A program made the position numbers and the translations under genes. From Cytophagaceae bacterium (GTDB taxonomy: Bacteria; Bacteroidota; Bacteroidia; Cytophagales; JAIYAX01): DNA of 64,000 nucleotides. How positions within the stretch are numbered: the first letter of the stretch is position 1; each line of letters begins with the position of its first letter. The stretch covers positions 310,001 through 374,000 of the forward strand of contig JAIYAX010000012.1 of assembly GCA_027488815.1 (NCBI GenBank), in the 5' to 3' direction. Below are positions 56,114 to 64,000 of the stretch, piece after piece. The notes beneath the pieces are model-generated. The model was not told the origin of the DNA and did no database searches. It was given only the letters and a program-made list of their open reading frames with translations.

Positions 56114-57679
56114 ATGTTCAAGCCATCACGTTCGATCCTGCTACTTTTTTATATGCTCCTGCCACTATGGGTTGTTTCGCAACCTGTAGATGAGGATGAA
56201 GAGAACCTGCTCAGTTTTGAGAGCCCATACCATGCCATCCAGGCTCACCTGTATTACCTGAGTGACAACAATTACAAGCCGGAGCTCTCAGCAAGAGCGA
56301 TTTATCCTAAGAACAATACCGGACAAAACCGTGTAGAGCTGGCCATCAGCCTTAAGCAGATTTTTGCCGCTAAAGGTATTCTGCCGGATGAAGACCGGCT
56401 ACCCAGGAATCCAAACTATGTGGACTCAATCACCGGTAAGCACCGTTATTATCTCTCTCCTGATGTACCGGGCATTTATGTGCAGAAATCCGGGCAGCGC
56501 TGGTACTATTCGAAGAAATCAACCGAAATGATCCCGGGTCTGCATCAGGAATTGTATCCATTCGGAACAGATCAGTTGCTGAAGCTGATTCCTGATCATT
56601 CCAAAAAAGTTTTTGGAATGCAATTGTGGAAACTGGTGGGTATTCTCATCCTTATTGTGGCGGCAGTCATTTTACATAAGTTTTTTACCTGGCTGTTTGA
56701 TATACTCCTCACCCGACTGGCTACCCGCCTGGGCCATGGACGTATCGCTCACAGATTCATCCGACCTGTGGCTATTCCATTTTCGCTCTTTTTCATTTTC
56801 CTGCTGCTGATTGTTTTTGTTCCGCTTCTTCAGTTGCCTTTTCGAACCAACTATTATCTGTTGCTCATCATCAAAGCTTTGTTGCCGCTGTTCATGACCA
56901 TCGTTTTTTACAAAGCAGCAGATGTAGTGGCCTATTATCTCATGCGGCTGGCAGAGAAAACCGAAAGCACACTTGATGACCAGTTGGTGCCATTGGTGCG
57001 GAGGGTGATGAAGATATTCGTGATTGTGGTGGGAGGGTTGTTTGCCCTTCAAAACCTCAATTTCGATGTGACAGCCCTCATTGCCGGTCTTTCCATAGGT
57101 GGTCTTGCCTTTGCATTGGCCGCTCAGGATACCATCAAAAACCTGTTTGGCTCCCTGATGATCTTTATTGATAAACCTTTTCAAATCGGGCAGTGGATCA
57201 AGACCAACGAGATTGACGGAGAGATTGAAGAAGTGGGATTTCGATCCACACGAATCAGAACATTTGCCAACTCACTTATCACTGTTCCCAACGGCAAGTT
57301 GGCTGATATGGTGATCGATAATATGGGCATGAGAAATTACCGTCGCATGCAGGTGAATTTGACCTTGGTCTACGGGACTTCACTCGATCAGATGAAAACC
57401 TTTGTAGAGTCCATACGCCAACTTGTTGAGAAGCATCCCAGCATCAGAAAGGACAACTATCAGGTGCATTTTACCAACATCTCAAGCTACTCATACGACA
57501 TCCTGTTTTATGTGTACATTGTTGCACCAACCTGGCGTGATGAGCTTAACATCAGACAGGACTTGCTGATGAGCATTCTTGAACTAGCAGAAAAACAAGG
57601 CCTTCGATTTGCATTCCCAACTCAAACCTTGCTTATGGAAAACCAAAAGCAGCAGTTTGAAAAGGATGAGAAAGCCTAA
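56114..57679 (+). CDS. MscS-family mechanosensitive ion channel
   Basis: The 521-residue protein has a signal peptide (MFKPSRSILLLFYMLLPLWVVSQ), a periplasmic N-terminal region of about 150 residues, and several membrane helices. It then has the MscS pore helix and beta domain: LIAGLSIGGLAFALAAQDTI, then FGSLMIFIDKPFQIGQWI, and IRTFANSLITVPNGKLAD. It opens under membrane tension during osmotic downshock. I place the start at 56114 since the 45 residues upstream (from 55979) lie beyond the promoter and precede the signal peptide. Confidence 0.92.
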   Translation: MFKPSRSILLLFYMLLPLWVVSQPVDEDEENLLSFESPYHAIQAHLYYLSDNNYKPELSARAIYPKNNTGQNRVELAISLKQIFAAKGILPDEDRLPRNPNYVDSITGKHRYYLSPDVPGIYVQKSGQRWYYSKKSTEMIPGLHQELYPFGTDQLLKLIPDHSKKVFGMQLWKLVGILILIVAAVILHKFFTWLFDILLTRLATRLGHGRIAHRFIRPVAIPFSLFFIFLLLIVFVPLLQLPFRTNYYLLLIIKALLPLFMTIVFYKAADVVAYYLMRLAEKTESTLDDQLVPLVRRVMKIFVIVVGGLFALQNLNFDVTALIAGLSIGGLAFALAAQDTIKNLFGSLMIFIDKPFQIGQWIKTNEIDGEIEEVGFRSTRIRTFANSLITVPNGKLADMVIDNMGMRNYRRMQVNLTLVYGTSLDQMKTFVESIRQLVEKHPSIRKDNYQVHFTNISSYSYDILFYVYIVAPTWRDELNIRQDLLMSILELAEKQGLRFAFPTQTLLMENQKQQFEKDEKA

Positions 57680-57715
57680 ACTCAACGTACTTTGTTGTTT
57701 CCATGATGAAAATCA

Positions 57716-57746
57716 TTGGCCACAGAGGACAAATTGATCAACTTTG
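57716..57746 (+). promoter_or_regulatory. Candidate promoter of the Usp gene
   Basis: TTG at 57716-57718, a 20-base spacer, then CAACTTTG (57739-57746), one base off TAnnTTTG. The ATG at 57760 follows 13 bases later. Confidence 0.35.
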
Positions 57747-57759
57747 CAAAAAACATACG

Positions 57760-58584
57760 ATGAAAACCATACTTGTACCCACTGACTTTTCAGAGAATGC
57801 ACGACATGCCCTCAGCTATGCTGTAGAGATCGCACGACGTAAGAAAGCCGAAATTCTCTTGCTCCATACCTATCAGGTGCCTTACGACTTTGAAATCCAG
57901 TTGCCCGGAATTATTGAAGAGATGGAGAAAAAATCGGCTGTAGAGCTAAGTGCTGAAAAGGCTAGAATCGAAAGCACTTTACAGGCAGCAGGGACAGGGG
58001 TTCGTACTTTTTCAACTATGGGAGATGTCGTTGAAGCAACGCTTGAGTTGGCCGAAGCGGAGAAAGTAGATATGATCGTGATGGGTACTCAGGGTGCATC
58101 CGGCCTTAAGCGTGTTTTTATCGGTAGCAATACAGCCTCTCTGATTAACAAGGCTACCTGCCCGGTATTGGCGGTGCCCGCTTCTACCCCAATCGTATCA
58201 ATTAACAAGATCGCCTATTCCACTGACTACCGTCAGGAAGATATCGGCACCATTGAAAAAGTGGTTTCACTTGCTGCCATGTTCGATGCCACCGTGTCCA
58301 TTCTGCACGTAAATGAAAGCAATAGCTTCACTGAGGACCTTCGTTTCCGTGGGTATCGTGACCTGGTAAAAGAAAAAATACCCTATGCAAAATTAAGCTT
58401 TCATAAACTTCTGGCAGACTCAGTTTATGAAGGAGTTGAGAATTTCATCAAAACTGAACACCCAAGTATTTTAGTAACAGCTACTTATCGCAGGTCGTTG
58501 CTCAGTTCAATACTAGAGCCAAGCATCACCAAGCGTATGGCATATTACACTGAGGTGCCCCTGCTTGCGGTCAATGTGAGCTAA
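57760..58584 (+). CDS. Tandem universal stress protein
   Basis: The 274-residue protein has two Usp domains. The first (residues 1-140) has the start KTILVPTDFSENARHAL and the ATP-binding signature VMGTQGASGLKRVFIGSNTA, then PVLAVP. The second (about 145-274) begins INKIAYSTDYRQEDIG and is more diverged, lacking the G-2x-G-9x-G loop. Members act in stress survival. I start at the ATG at 57760 because the 19 upstream residues are not family-like and would read through the candidate promoter. Confidence 0.9.
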   Translation: MKTILVPTDFSENARHALSYAVEIARRKKAEILLLHTYQVPYDFEIQLPGIIEEMEKKSAVELSAEKARIESTLQAAGTGVRTFSTMGDVVEATLELAEAEKVDMIVMGTQGASGLKRVFIGSNTASLINKATCPVLAVPASTPIVSINKIAYSTDYRQEDIGTIEKVVSLAAMFDATVSILHVNESNSFTEDLRFRGYRDLVKEKIPYAKLSFHKLLADSVYEGVENFIKTEHPSILVTATYRRSLLSSILEPSITKRMAYYTEVPLLAVNVS

Positions 58585-58631
58585 AAGTACTTAGGTCCAT
58601 CGCAGATTTAGACCATTTATAACTAAATTAG

Positions 58632-58666
58632 GCGGGTCAACAAGAAGTTGTTGTCCCGCTTTTTTT
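58632..58666 (+). terminator. Terminator of the Usp gene
   Basis: The stem GCGGGTCAACAA / TTGTTGTCCCGC (one T-T mismatch) with a GAAG loop is followed by eight T in a row. Confidence 0.85.
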
Positions 58667-58781
58667 CTTTGGCCTTATTTAGTTCAAAATTTTTTTTGAC
58701 CGAATGCAACCTTTTCACGCAGTTGATCATCTTATGGCTGTGAACCAATGAGGCAACAACCTTAAACCTTAACCCTGCACC

Positions 58782-59258
58782 ATGAAGCAGCTCAGTCAGT
58801 TTCTTTTTATGTATGCCTTTTTGGCTTTCGTTAGCTGGACTTCAGATGTAATTGCAAGCAACGGGGATGGCAACCCGGGTACCCCTAACACGGCACACAG
58901 CGCAGTTATCAAATCAGAATGCAAAGCGGTAACTCCCAAAGTACCTTCAGAATTCAGTCGCAAAGGACTTTATGTTTGTTCGCAGGTGGAGAACAGCATG
59001 TTTAACCTGAGTGATACTGCCATGTTAAGCCAGCTTTCAACCCCAAAGAAGAAGCTTGCCATTCATGATCTGACCTCCTCTGACCCTCAGACAGAGCGCA
59101 GGGTGATCCAACATCAGCTCCAAACCAAAGCGACAGAGAAATCAAGCTCTGAACAGGAAGTCAAACCTACTCTACAGCCCAAAAATCCCTGGATGGAATT
59201 TTTAAACAAACTCCAAAGAGTATTTAGCTACAGTACCGGCTTAGTCACAGGGGTATAA
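58782..59258 (+). CDS. Small secreted hypothetical protein
   Basis: The 158-residue protein has a signal-peptide-like N-terminus (MKQLSQFLFMYAFLAFVSW, cleavage near ASDVIASN). The rest is polar, probably disordered, and rich in Ser/Thr/Lys; it ends in NPWMEFLNKLQRVFSYSTGLVTG. No domain recognised. It sits between terminators, so it forms a single-gene unit. Confidence 0.6.
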   Translation: MKQLSQFLFMYAFLAFVSWTSDVIASNGDGNPGTPNTAHSAVIKSECKAVTPKVPSEFSRKGLYVCSQVENSMFNLSDTAMLSQLSTPKKKLAIHDLTSSDPQTERRVIQHQLQTKATEKSSSEQEVKPTLQPKNPWMEFLNKLQRVFSYSTGLVTGV

Positions 59259-59281
59259 AGTCATTAACTATTTTTTAGAGA

Positions 59282-59304
59282 GGCTCCCCTCAGGGAGCTT
59301 TTTG
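59282..59304 (+). terminator. Terminator after the small secreted protein
   Basis: Stem GCTCCC / GGGAGC with a four-base loop followed by TTTTTG, 24 bases after the stop codon. Confidence 0.7.
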
Positions 59305-59335
59305 TTTTCCAGCTACGTAATGTCCATTACCTTTG
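59301..59335 (+). promoter_or_regulatory. Candidate promoter of the small beta-rich protein and tadA
   Basis: TACCTTTG (59328-59335) is an exact -7 match; TTTG at 59301-59304 is 23 bases upstream, at the long end of the allowed range. The ATG at 59354 follows. Confidence 0.45.
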
Positions 59336-59353
59336 TGTCAAACACAATTCTTC

Positions 59354-59890
59354 ATGTTTTTGATCCAATCCATCGTTCTTTCTCTTTTGCTTCTGGCTGC
59401 TCCAGGCTCGTATCAAAAGGTCAAACTGGGTGAAAAAGCAAGTATCAAACTGCCCGAAGGTTTTTACCCTATGACCGAACAGGATTATCGGGAGAAATAC
59501 CTCAGCACTAAAATGCCCATCGCTTCTTATACCGATCAGGAGCGGGCAAATGACTTTTTTTACAACATTGCCGCCAATGAGTGGCAGGACAAAGACATCA
59601 GCTTGCTATTGAAGTTCAATAAATCCAGCATTGTGTCGATGCATACCAAAGTGGATTTTCTCATGGAGCAGGTCATCGAAAACAGCAAAACCAGGCAACA
59701 GCAAGGGGTACTCGAGTATGTAAGTACCATGAGCGACAAACGTGGCAGTGTGAGCAAGTACCATTACCAGGTTTACATCGTTGTCAAGCGTAAGATTCAC
59801 ATTTTCACTTTGATCGTCCCGATCAGCTTTAAAGATAAGTGGCAGCCTGAGGCCCGTAAATTTATGCAGACTGCTTATGTCAGCCGTTGA
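59354..59890 (+). CDS. Small secreted hypothetical protein upstream of tadA
   Basis: The 178-residue protein opens with a signal peptide (MFLIQSIVLSLLLLAAPGS). The mature part (VKLGEKASIKLPEGFYPMTEQDYREKYLSTKMP) begins like small Bacteroidota proteins with a PsbP/MOG1-type beta-sheet fold, but I cannot confirm this. I use the ATG at 59354, not a TTG seven codons upstream, because the promoter -7 element overlaps that TTG. It overlaps the tadA start by 14 bases. Confidence 0.65.
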   Translation: MFLIQSIVLSLLLLAAPGSYQKVKLGEKASIKLPEGFYPMTEQDYREKYLSTKMPIASYTDQERANDFFYNIAANEWQDKDISLLLKFNKSSIVSMHTKVDFLMEQVIENSKTRQQQGVLEYVSTMSDKRGSVSKYHYQVYIVVKRKIHIFTLIVPISFKDKWQPEARKFMQTAYVSR

Positions 59891-60329
59891 TCAGGACGAG
59901 CATTTCATGAGGCAGGCACTCAGTTTGGCAAGGGAAGCTTACGATGCAGGTGAGGTACCTGTGGGAGCATTGGTTGTGTTGGGCCAAAAAGTGATAGGCA
60001 AAGGGTATAATCAATGCGAGCGGCTGAATGATTGTACTGCCCATGCAGAAATGATTGCCCTCACGGCAGCACAGCATTTTTTAGGAGCCAAAGTGCTCAA
60101 TGAATGCACAATTTATGTAAGCCTTGAACCTTGTGCGATGTGTGCCGGAGCACTAGCCTGGGCTCAGATTGGCAGGCTGGTTTATGGAGCCGCTGATAAC
60201 AAAAAAGGGTATACTGTGTTTTCACATCAGATGCTGCACCCAAAGACACAATTGAAATCCTCCTTGATGGAGCAGGAAAGTACGGACCTGATGAAGCAAT
60301 TTTTCAAGCGACTAAGAACAAATGAATAA
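59877..60329 (+). CDS. tadA: tRNA-specific adenosine deaminase
   Basis: The 150-residue zinc enzyme has the deaminase signatures CTAHAEMIAL (zinc His and catalytic Glu) and SLEPCAMCAG (two zinc cysteines). It converts A34 in the anticodon of tRNA-Arg to inosine. The C-terminal FFKRLRTNE is typical. It overlaps the previous gene by 14 bases. Confidence 0.93.
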   Translation: MSAVDQDEHFMRQALSLAREAYDAGEVPVGALVVLGQKVIGKGYNQCERLNDCTAHAEMIALTAAQHFLGAKVLNECTIYVSLEPCAMCAGALAWAQIGRLVYGAADNKKGYTVFSHQMLHPKTQLKSSLMEQESTDLMKQFFKRLRTNE

Positions 60330-60357
60330 CCCCCACCAATTTTAAACACAAATAATT

Positions 60358-60966
60358 ATGGCTTTTGAATTACCCAAACTTCCTTATGCACCAGAAGCTC
60401 TGGAGCCGCATTTTGACAAACAAACCATGGAAATTCATCATGGGAAACATCATAATGCATATGTGACCAATTTGAATAATGCTGTAGCCGGAACAGAAAC
60501 CGAAAAGCTGAGCATTGAAGAAATTTGCAAAAACATTAGCAAGTATCCGATGGTCTTACGAAACAACGGCGGTGGACACTTCAACCACAGCTTGTTCTGG
60601 TCCATTCTGAGCCCTGTATCAGGCCAGCCAGATGCTGCACTTGCTGCTGCAATCAATAAGAAATTCGGCTCTTTTGAAGCAATGAAAGAAGAGTTTAACA
60701 AGGCTGCTACTACCCGATTCGGATCTGGATGGGCATGGCTTTGTGTCGAGAATGGAGAACTGAAAATTTGCTCCACACCTAATCAGGACAATCCTTTGAT
60801 GGACGTTGTGACTGACTGCAATGGAACCCCAATATTAGGATTGGATGTATGGGAGCATGCCTACTACCTTAAGTACCAAAACCGAAGGCCTGACTATATT
60901 GCGGCTTTTTGGAATATAGTTAACTGGGCAGAAGTAGGTAAACGATATGCTGCAGCGATGAAATAA
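60358..60966 (+). CDS. sod: Superoxide dismutase, Mn/Fe family
   Basis: The 202-residue enzyme has metal ligands in [21 protein letters not shown] and [25 protein letters not shown] with Gly in place of the Fe-type Gln suggests Mn-type or cambialistic binding. The residue choice near the C-terminal half ([12 protein letters not shown]) is common to both. It destroys superoxide and protects cells under light and oxygen. It has its own terminator. Confidence 0.93.
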   Translation: MAFELPKLPYAPEALEPHFDKQTMEIHHGKHHNAYVTNLNNAVAGTETEKLSIEEICKNISKYPMVLRNNGGGHFNHSLFWSILSPVSGQPDAALAAAINKKFGSFEAMKEEFNKAATTRFGSGWAWLCVENGELKICSTPNQDNPLMDVVTDCNGTPILGLDVWEHAYYLKYQNRRPDYIAAFWNIVNWAEVGKRYAAAMK

Positions 60967-60972
60967 AAAAAG

Positions 60973-60995
60973 AACCCCGGAAACGGGGTTTTTTT
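60973..60995 (+). terminator. Terminator of sod
   Basis: Stem AACCCCG / CGGGGTT with a GAAA loop, followed by seven T. It also lies just beyond the convergent pseudogene. Confidence 0.85.
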
Positions 60996-61003
60996 ATGCG
61001 TCT

Positions 61004-61414
61004 TTAGATCACAGGATGTGGTCCGTCAATCAGGGATACATGCCAGCGGGATTCTTTCCATCGGCTCCCTACTTTTTTCCAGATGATGGTTGTAACGCAG
61101 TTGAATCGTAGTTTTTGACCTCCAACTTTCAGAAACTGGTCAAAGTTAACCTCGCTGTATCCCAGGGTTTCATGTTGTAAAGCCTGATTAATCTCTGATT
61201 TCGGTGTAGGTATGGGCTTGCATGCTGCTTAGTTTTTCAAAAGCGTTCGGAACCAGTTTTCCCATCCTGCTCTGTCGTGTACCACTACATTTTTCCCCTG
61301 CGGGTCAAGGTCAATAATACCGAAGTCATCATCGCATAAGTCAGCCAATGTGTCAAAATCATGTTTGGATACGAAAGTGAACAACAACTCTGTTTCTTGA
61401 TAGAAAGGTTTCAT
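61004..61414 (-). pseudogene. SnoaL/NTF2-like protein, broken by two frameshifts
   Basis: The first frame encodes MKPFYQETELLFTFVSKHDF then DTLADLCDDDFGIIDLDPQG and WENWFRTLLKN*, the start of a small NTF2-like (SnoaL_3/DUF4440) protein. The next frame continues the fold with FEKLSSMQAHTYTEIRD* (61224-61180) and a third with EINQALQHETLGYSEVN, then QFLKVGGQKLRFNCVTTIIW and WKESRWHVSLIDGPHPVI*, ending at 61004. Joined by two frame changes they give a complete about 135-residue domain ending in the family's RWHVSLID. Either it is a pseudogene or the assembly contains two indels. Confidence 0.7.
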
Positions 61415-61432
61415 TGTACTTGGTTTGGGATG

Positions 61433-61467
61433 AAAAAAAAGCCGGTACCTGTGATAGGCACCGGCTT
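61433..61467 (-). terminator. Terminator of the proteorhodopsin gene
   Basis: On the minus strand the stem AAGCCGGTGCCT / AGGTACCGGCTT (one mismatch) with an ATCAC loop is followed by eight T, 19 bases past the stop codon. Confidence 0.85.
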
Positions 61468-61485
61468 GAATACTAAAGGAATGAA

Positions 61486-62262
61486 TTAAGCTTTAGCAGT
61501 ACTTTTTCCACTTTCAGCTTTGGCGATAGAATACACCACCAATCCAAAACCGATTTTGTTTACCGCATCAGCAATGTTGTAAAACAAATCTACATTAGCA
61601 GATTGCCAACCCAGACCAGTGTTTAACCAACCTCCTGGCATACACATGTAACCGATAGGATAGATAGCCCAGCCTACCAATACAAACCATGCAAGTGCCT
61701 GAATACCACTTTGAACCGCTGTGCTGTTTGAGTTTGCAGCCAGTTGCTTTGCTTCACCAAACCACGCTGAGTACAAAATATAGGCATAGCCGATAGTGGA
61801 AATCACGCCCCACATCACACTATGGGAGGTAGCTCCCTCAGCTGCTGTTCCATCAGCATTTAAAGGAACAAATGCTTCACCAATGTATCCAGTTACTAGC
61901 ATTAGCACAGCTGCACCTATCAGTTTCCACATGAAACTAATTTTGGCACCTGCAGGACGAAGAAGCAGGTAAAACTCCACACACATCAATGGAACAGTCA
62001 GAGTCCAGTCAATGTAGCGCAGGGCGGTAGGGTTTGAACCTGTAGAGACATAGTAATCTCTCATGTAGTAATAGTGAACGGCTGCAATACCGGTGATCAA
62101 ACCTGATACGAGAAGAGAAATTTTCCACTTTTCGTCAACAGAGCCTCTTTCGAAAAAGAAAAACACAGAAGCGGCTAACATGGCCATGTAGCCAGTAAAG
62201 AAGGTAAAAGCAATGGGATCATCTTTTGGGATGGTCATTACGTCAAGCAGTAATTGATTCAT
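61486..62262 (-). CDS. Proteorhodopsin-type light-driven proton pump
   Basis: The 258-residue seven-helix protein binds retinal at Lys236 (ADAVNKIGFG, with Asp232 as counter-ion). Helix C carries Asp85, Thr89 and Glu96, the DTE set of proton pumps: Asp85 accepts the Schiff-base proton and Glu96 re-protonates it. Met93 lies at the tuning position (eight after the Asp), as in green-absorbing forms. His63 occupies the position of the His paired with the acceptor Asp. It would export protons in light. No carotenoid cleavage gene (blh) or crt cluster lies in the window, so retinal synthesis must be elsewhere. Confidence 0.96.
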   Translation of the reverse strand: MNQLLLDVMTIPKDDPIAFTFFTGYMAMLAASVFFFFERGSVDEKWKISLLVSGLITGIAAVHYYYMRDYYVSTGSNPTALRYIDWTLTVPLMCVEFYLLLRPAGAKISFMWKLIGAAVLMLVTGYIGEAFVPLNADGTAAEGATSHSVMWGVISTIGYAYILYSAWFGEAKQLAANSNSTAVQSGIQALAWFVLVGWAIYPIGYMCMPGGWLNTGLGWQSANVDLFYNIADAVNKIGFGLVVYSIAKAESGKSTAKA

Positions 62263-62576
62263 ACTTTGTTTTGTTTAGAGATTGAACATTATATCTCAAA
62301 CATTCGATGTATCAAAAGGTTCAAAAAAATTTTGATTTTTTTTAAAAAAGCCAAACAGAGTATTGCAAAAGCCTTCTTTCGTTATGGAAAATTTTAGATT
62401 GGGCCGTTTTTGTTCATGCCAAGAAAGAGGGTAGAGCTGGTCGTAAAAACGATTTGTTTAGTCTTTTGGGCGTCAGTTTACACAAACAACAAATGGCCCG
62501 GCTTTCAGGTTCGGCCGGAATAGTGCAACAAGCTTAACCAGATCAGAACAAATGAGGAGGCCTAGGAAAAGGTGTA
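62263..62576. other. Intergenic region upstream of the proteorhodopsin gene
   Basis: No gene seen in these 314 bases. Minus-strand sequence upstream of the rhodopsin ATG contains TTTG, 17 bases, then AATGTTTG, one base off the -7 consensus, which is a candidate rhodopsin promoter (about 62295-62325). Confidence 0.4.
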
Positions 62577-63617
62577 TTACTCTTCTTTTCGGGTAGAAAG
62601 CACCATTTCATAGAACTGCAACTCGTTTTGATAATAGCTGGCATCCAGATCAGGGAATTTTTTTCGTATGTAGTTGATTCCATTTCTGATGTGGGGGATG
62701 TAGTCCTTAAAACCGGCATCTAAGCTATCAGCAAGGTACATTTGCATTCCTTTGCTGAGATACCGTTCAACTGTCCGGAAATTTGAATAGGCTTCCTGTC
62801 CGTAGGGCATCAGCGCTTTTGTATCCTCGTGAAGTGTCCTTCGGCAAAGAATAACCCCGTCTGATGTGTTTAAAGGTTTGAGCTCAGACAGCAATAAGTC
62901 TGCGACTTGTTTTCTACTTTTTATCTTTTCAATGTCCGATTTGTACTTTTCATAAAGCTGGATTTCATCTTCCAGGTATATTCCTTTTTTATGCTGATCC
63001 AATCGAAACAAGAACTCAGCTGCCTCCTCTAACCCTATTCTAAGCCGCCCTTTAATCAACTCAGTCACTACTGGGTCATGTCGAGAAAGCTGCTCAACTT
63101 CAACCTTTAAATTTTTAAAGGAGCGGAAAACATTGTCACTCCCCTTTAAAAAGCCAACCTCATGACACCCGGTTACCGGAAAAGCTCCATAAGGATTGTA
63201 TACCATTCTGGTTGCAAACTCTGAGTAAGAAATTAATTCATAGCCTTCATTGTAATATACCTTGGCAAACACTTTCAAGTGATCGTTCATAGGATGGCTT
63301 AGGATATGGATTTTTTCCAATGAACTTTCATAGCCTGCCGAAACATAGTGGGAGTTTTCAAAACCAAAACCTCTTATAAGTTGTGGATTGAGCACTTGTT
63401 GGACCAATTGCCCGGAGCCATCATCCAGAATTATAACTACTTTTTTAGCCAATTCACATGGGGGATCTTTTTTGATAATGGCATCAATCGTATCTCCATC
63501 CAATGAAACGTAATAACCCTCTCGTTGCTTATAGCCCAATTTAACGGGTGTTTGAGCGATGGAAAGCTTTGCCAGCAAAAGGAGAATAGCAATTGCCCCT
63601 ACCTTATATTCTAACAT
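62577..63617 (-). CDS. Secreted hypothetical protein, first of a tandem pair
   Basis: The 346-residue protein has a signal peptide (VGAIAILLLLAKLSIAQ) and no recognised domain. The mature part starts with beta-rich sequence (GYYVSLDGDTIDAIIKKD, as in DUF4384-less Bacteroidota proteins of unknown function) and ends in a helical C-terminus (RTVERYLSKGMQMYLADSLD, ASYYQNELQFYEMVLSTRKEE). The next gene, cut off by the window end, encodes a paralogue of this C-terminus. It is downstream of that gene on the same strand. Confidence 0.7.
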   Translation of the reverse strand: MLEYKVGAIAILLLLAKLSIAQTPVKLGYKQREGYYVSLDGDTIDAIIKKDPPCELAKKVVIILDDGSGQLVQQVLNPQLIRGFGFENSHYVSAGYESSLEKIHILSHPMNDHLKVFAKVYYNEGYELISYSEFATRMVYNPYGAFPVTGCHEVGFLKGSDNVFRSFKNLKVEVEQLSRHDPVVTELIKGRLRIGLEEAAEFLFRLDQHKKGIYLEDEIQLYEKYKSDIEKIKSRKQVADLLLSELKPLNTSDGVILCRRTLHEDTKALMPYGQEAYSNFRTVERYLSKGMQMYLADSLDAGFKDYIPHIRNGINYIRKKFPDLDASYYQNELQFYEMVLSTRKEE

Positions 63618-63802
63618 TTTGATATTTTTAAAGCTGATTTTAATTATCCTTCAAATATACTTTTGAGGAATTAATTGGCAAATGCGGGTAGATCCAATCA
63701 GATAAACTCAGAACATTGAAAATGCCTAATCGGCTCACATTGCAAGATTTTTTACAGGGCTGCCTTGATATTTACTTTTTAGGTATAGAGAGGAGTGTCG
63801 AC

Positions 63803-64000
63803 TTAGTCTTTACGTTCGAGCAGATAGGCTTCATAAAACATCAGCTCATTTTGGTAATAGCTGGTGTTAAGCTCAGTAAGATTAGCGTTTAAATACTCAA
63901 TGCCTTTTTTGATGTAGGGAATGTAATCCTTGAATTCATAAGTCAGGCTATCAGACTGGTACAGTTTCATTCCTTTTTGAAGATATCGCTCTACAGTTTT
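63803..64000 (-). CDS. C-terminal part of a paralogue of the preceding secreted protein
   Basis: The last 65 residues and stop are inside the window; the 5' end lies beyond base 64000. The frame reads KTVERYLQKGMKLYQSDSL, then YEFKDYIPYIKKGIEYL and NTSYYQNELMFYEAYLLERKD*, which aligns along its length with the end of the protein at 62577-63617. The pair is a local duplication. The 185-base gap between the two genes holds nothing recognisable. Confidence 0.75.
   Translation of the reverse strand, partial: KTVERYLQKGMKLYQSDSLTYEFKDYIPYIKKGIEYLNANLTELNTSYYQNELMFYEAYLLERKD

Overview
The window is chromosomal DNA from a member of the Bacteroidota, most likely a marine or freshwater Cytophagales-type heterotroph. 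The main signs are: three proteins with type IX secretion (T9SS) C-terminal sorting domains; F1 ATP synthase beta and epsilon genes as a separate atpDC pair; a kinase of the Reg_prop/Y_Y_Y type; a DUF1573 protein; several matches to the Bacteroidota -7 promoter element TAnnTTTG; very few Shine-Dalgarno-like sites; and a proteorhodopsin with DTE-type proton-pump residues.

Layout. 1-11 kb: two giant modular T9SS surface or secreted proteins built from the same modules. 11-15.2 kb: housekeeping genes (pterin dehydratase, rsmI, lnt, an inositol-monophosphatase-family gene, a tiny Cys-rich membrane protein, hpt). 15.2-18.1 kb: a membrane pyrophosphatase fused to a YceI domain. 18.1-25 kb: a WG-repeat protein coupled to a large sensor kinase, then a divergent orphan kinase. 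25-26.9 kb: atpDC. 26.9-29.4 kb: an OmpR-type two-component pair divergent from a DUF1573 gene, with candidate operator repeats between them. 29.4-33 kb: a tightly overlapping minus-strand operon (degenerate ureohydrolase, cytochrome-b5-like protein, BadF-type sugar kinase, MurQ, unknown protein) that fits cell-wall amino-sugar recycling. 33-37.5 kb: obg, grpE, dnaJ with half of the usual zinc region, a beta-rich protein and a cysteine hydrolase.

37.5-45.3 kb is an AT-rich accessory region. It holds a type II restriction-modification pair, an AraC regulator with a VOC protein, a helicase plus RNase H pair bounded by short inverted repeats, a decayed tyrosine-recombinase fragment, and a RelE-type toxin-antitoxin pair flanked by two 116-bp direct, internally palindromic repeats. 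It looks like a small defence or mobile island assembled by cassette-like insertions.

45.3-54.5 kb: a secreted M1 aminopeptidase and a DabA-DabB-SulP operon predicted to take up inorganic carbon. 54.6-61.4 kb: a lipoprotein, an MscS channel, a double Usp protein, two small secreted proteins, tadA, Mn/Fe superoxide dismutase and a frameshifted SnoaL-like pseudogene. 61.4-62.3 kb: proteorhodopsin. 62.5-64 kb: two tandem secreted paralogues, the second cut by the window end.

How it fits together. Several genes concern ion gradients: a rhodopsin that makes a proton gradient, a pyrophosphatase that makes a cation gradient, F1 ATP synthase, and Dab/SulP transport that would spend gradients on bicarbonate or CO2 capture. 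The gene content suggests a photoheterotroph that supplements growth with anaplerotic carbon uptake; this is inferred from gene content and not shown. No rRNA, tRNA, CRISPR array or complete insertion sequence was seen.
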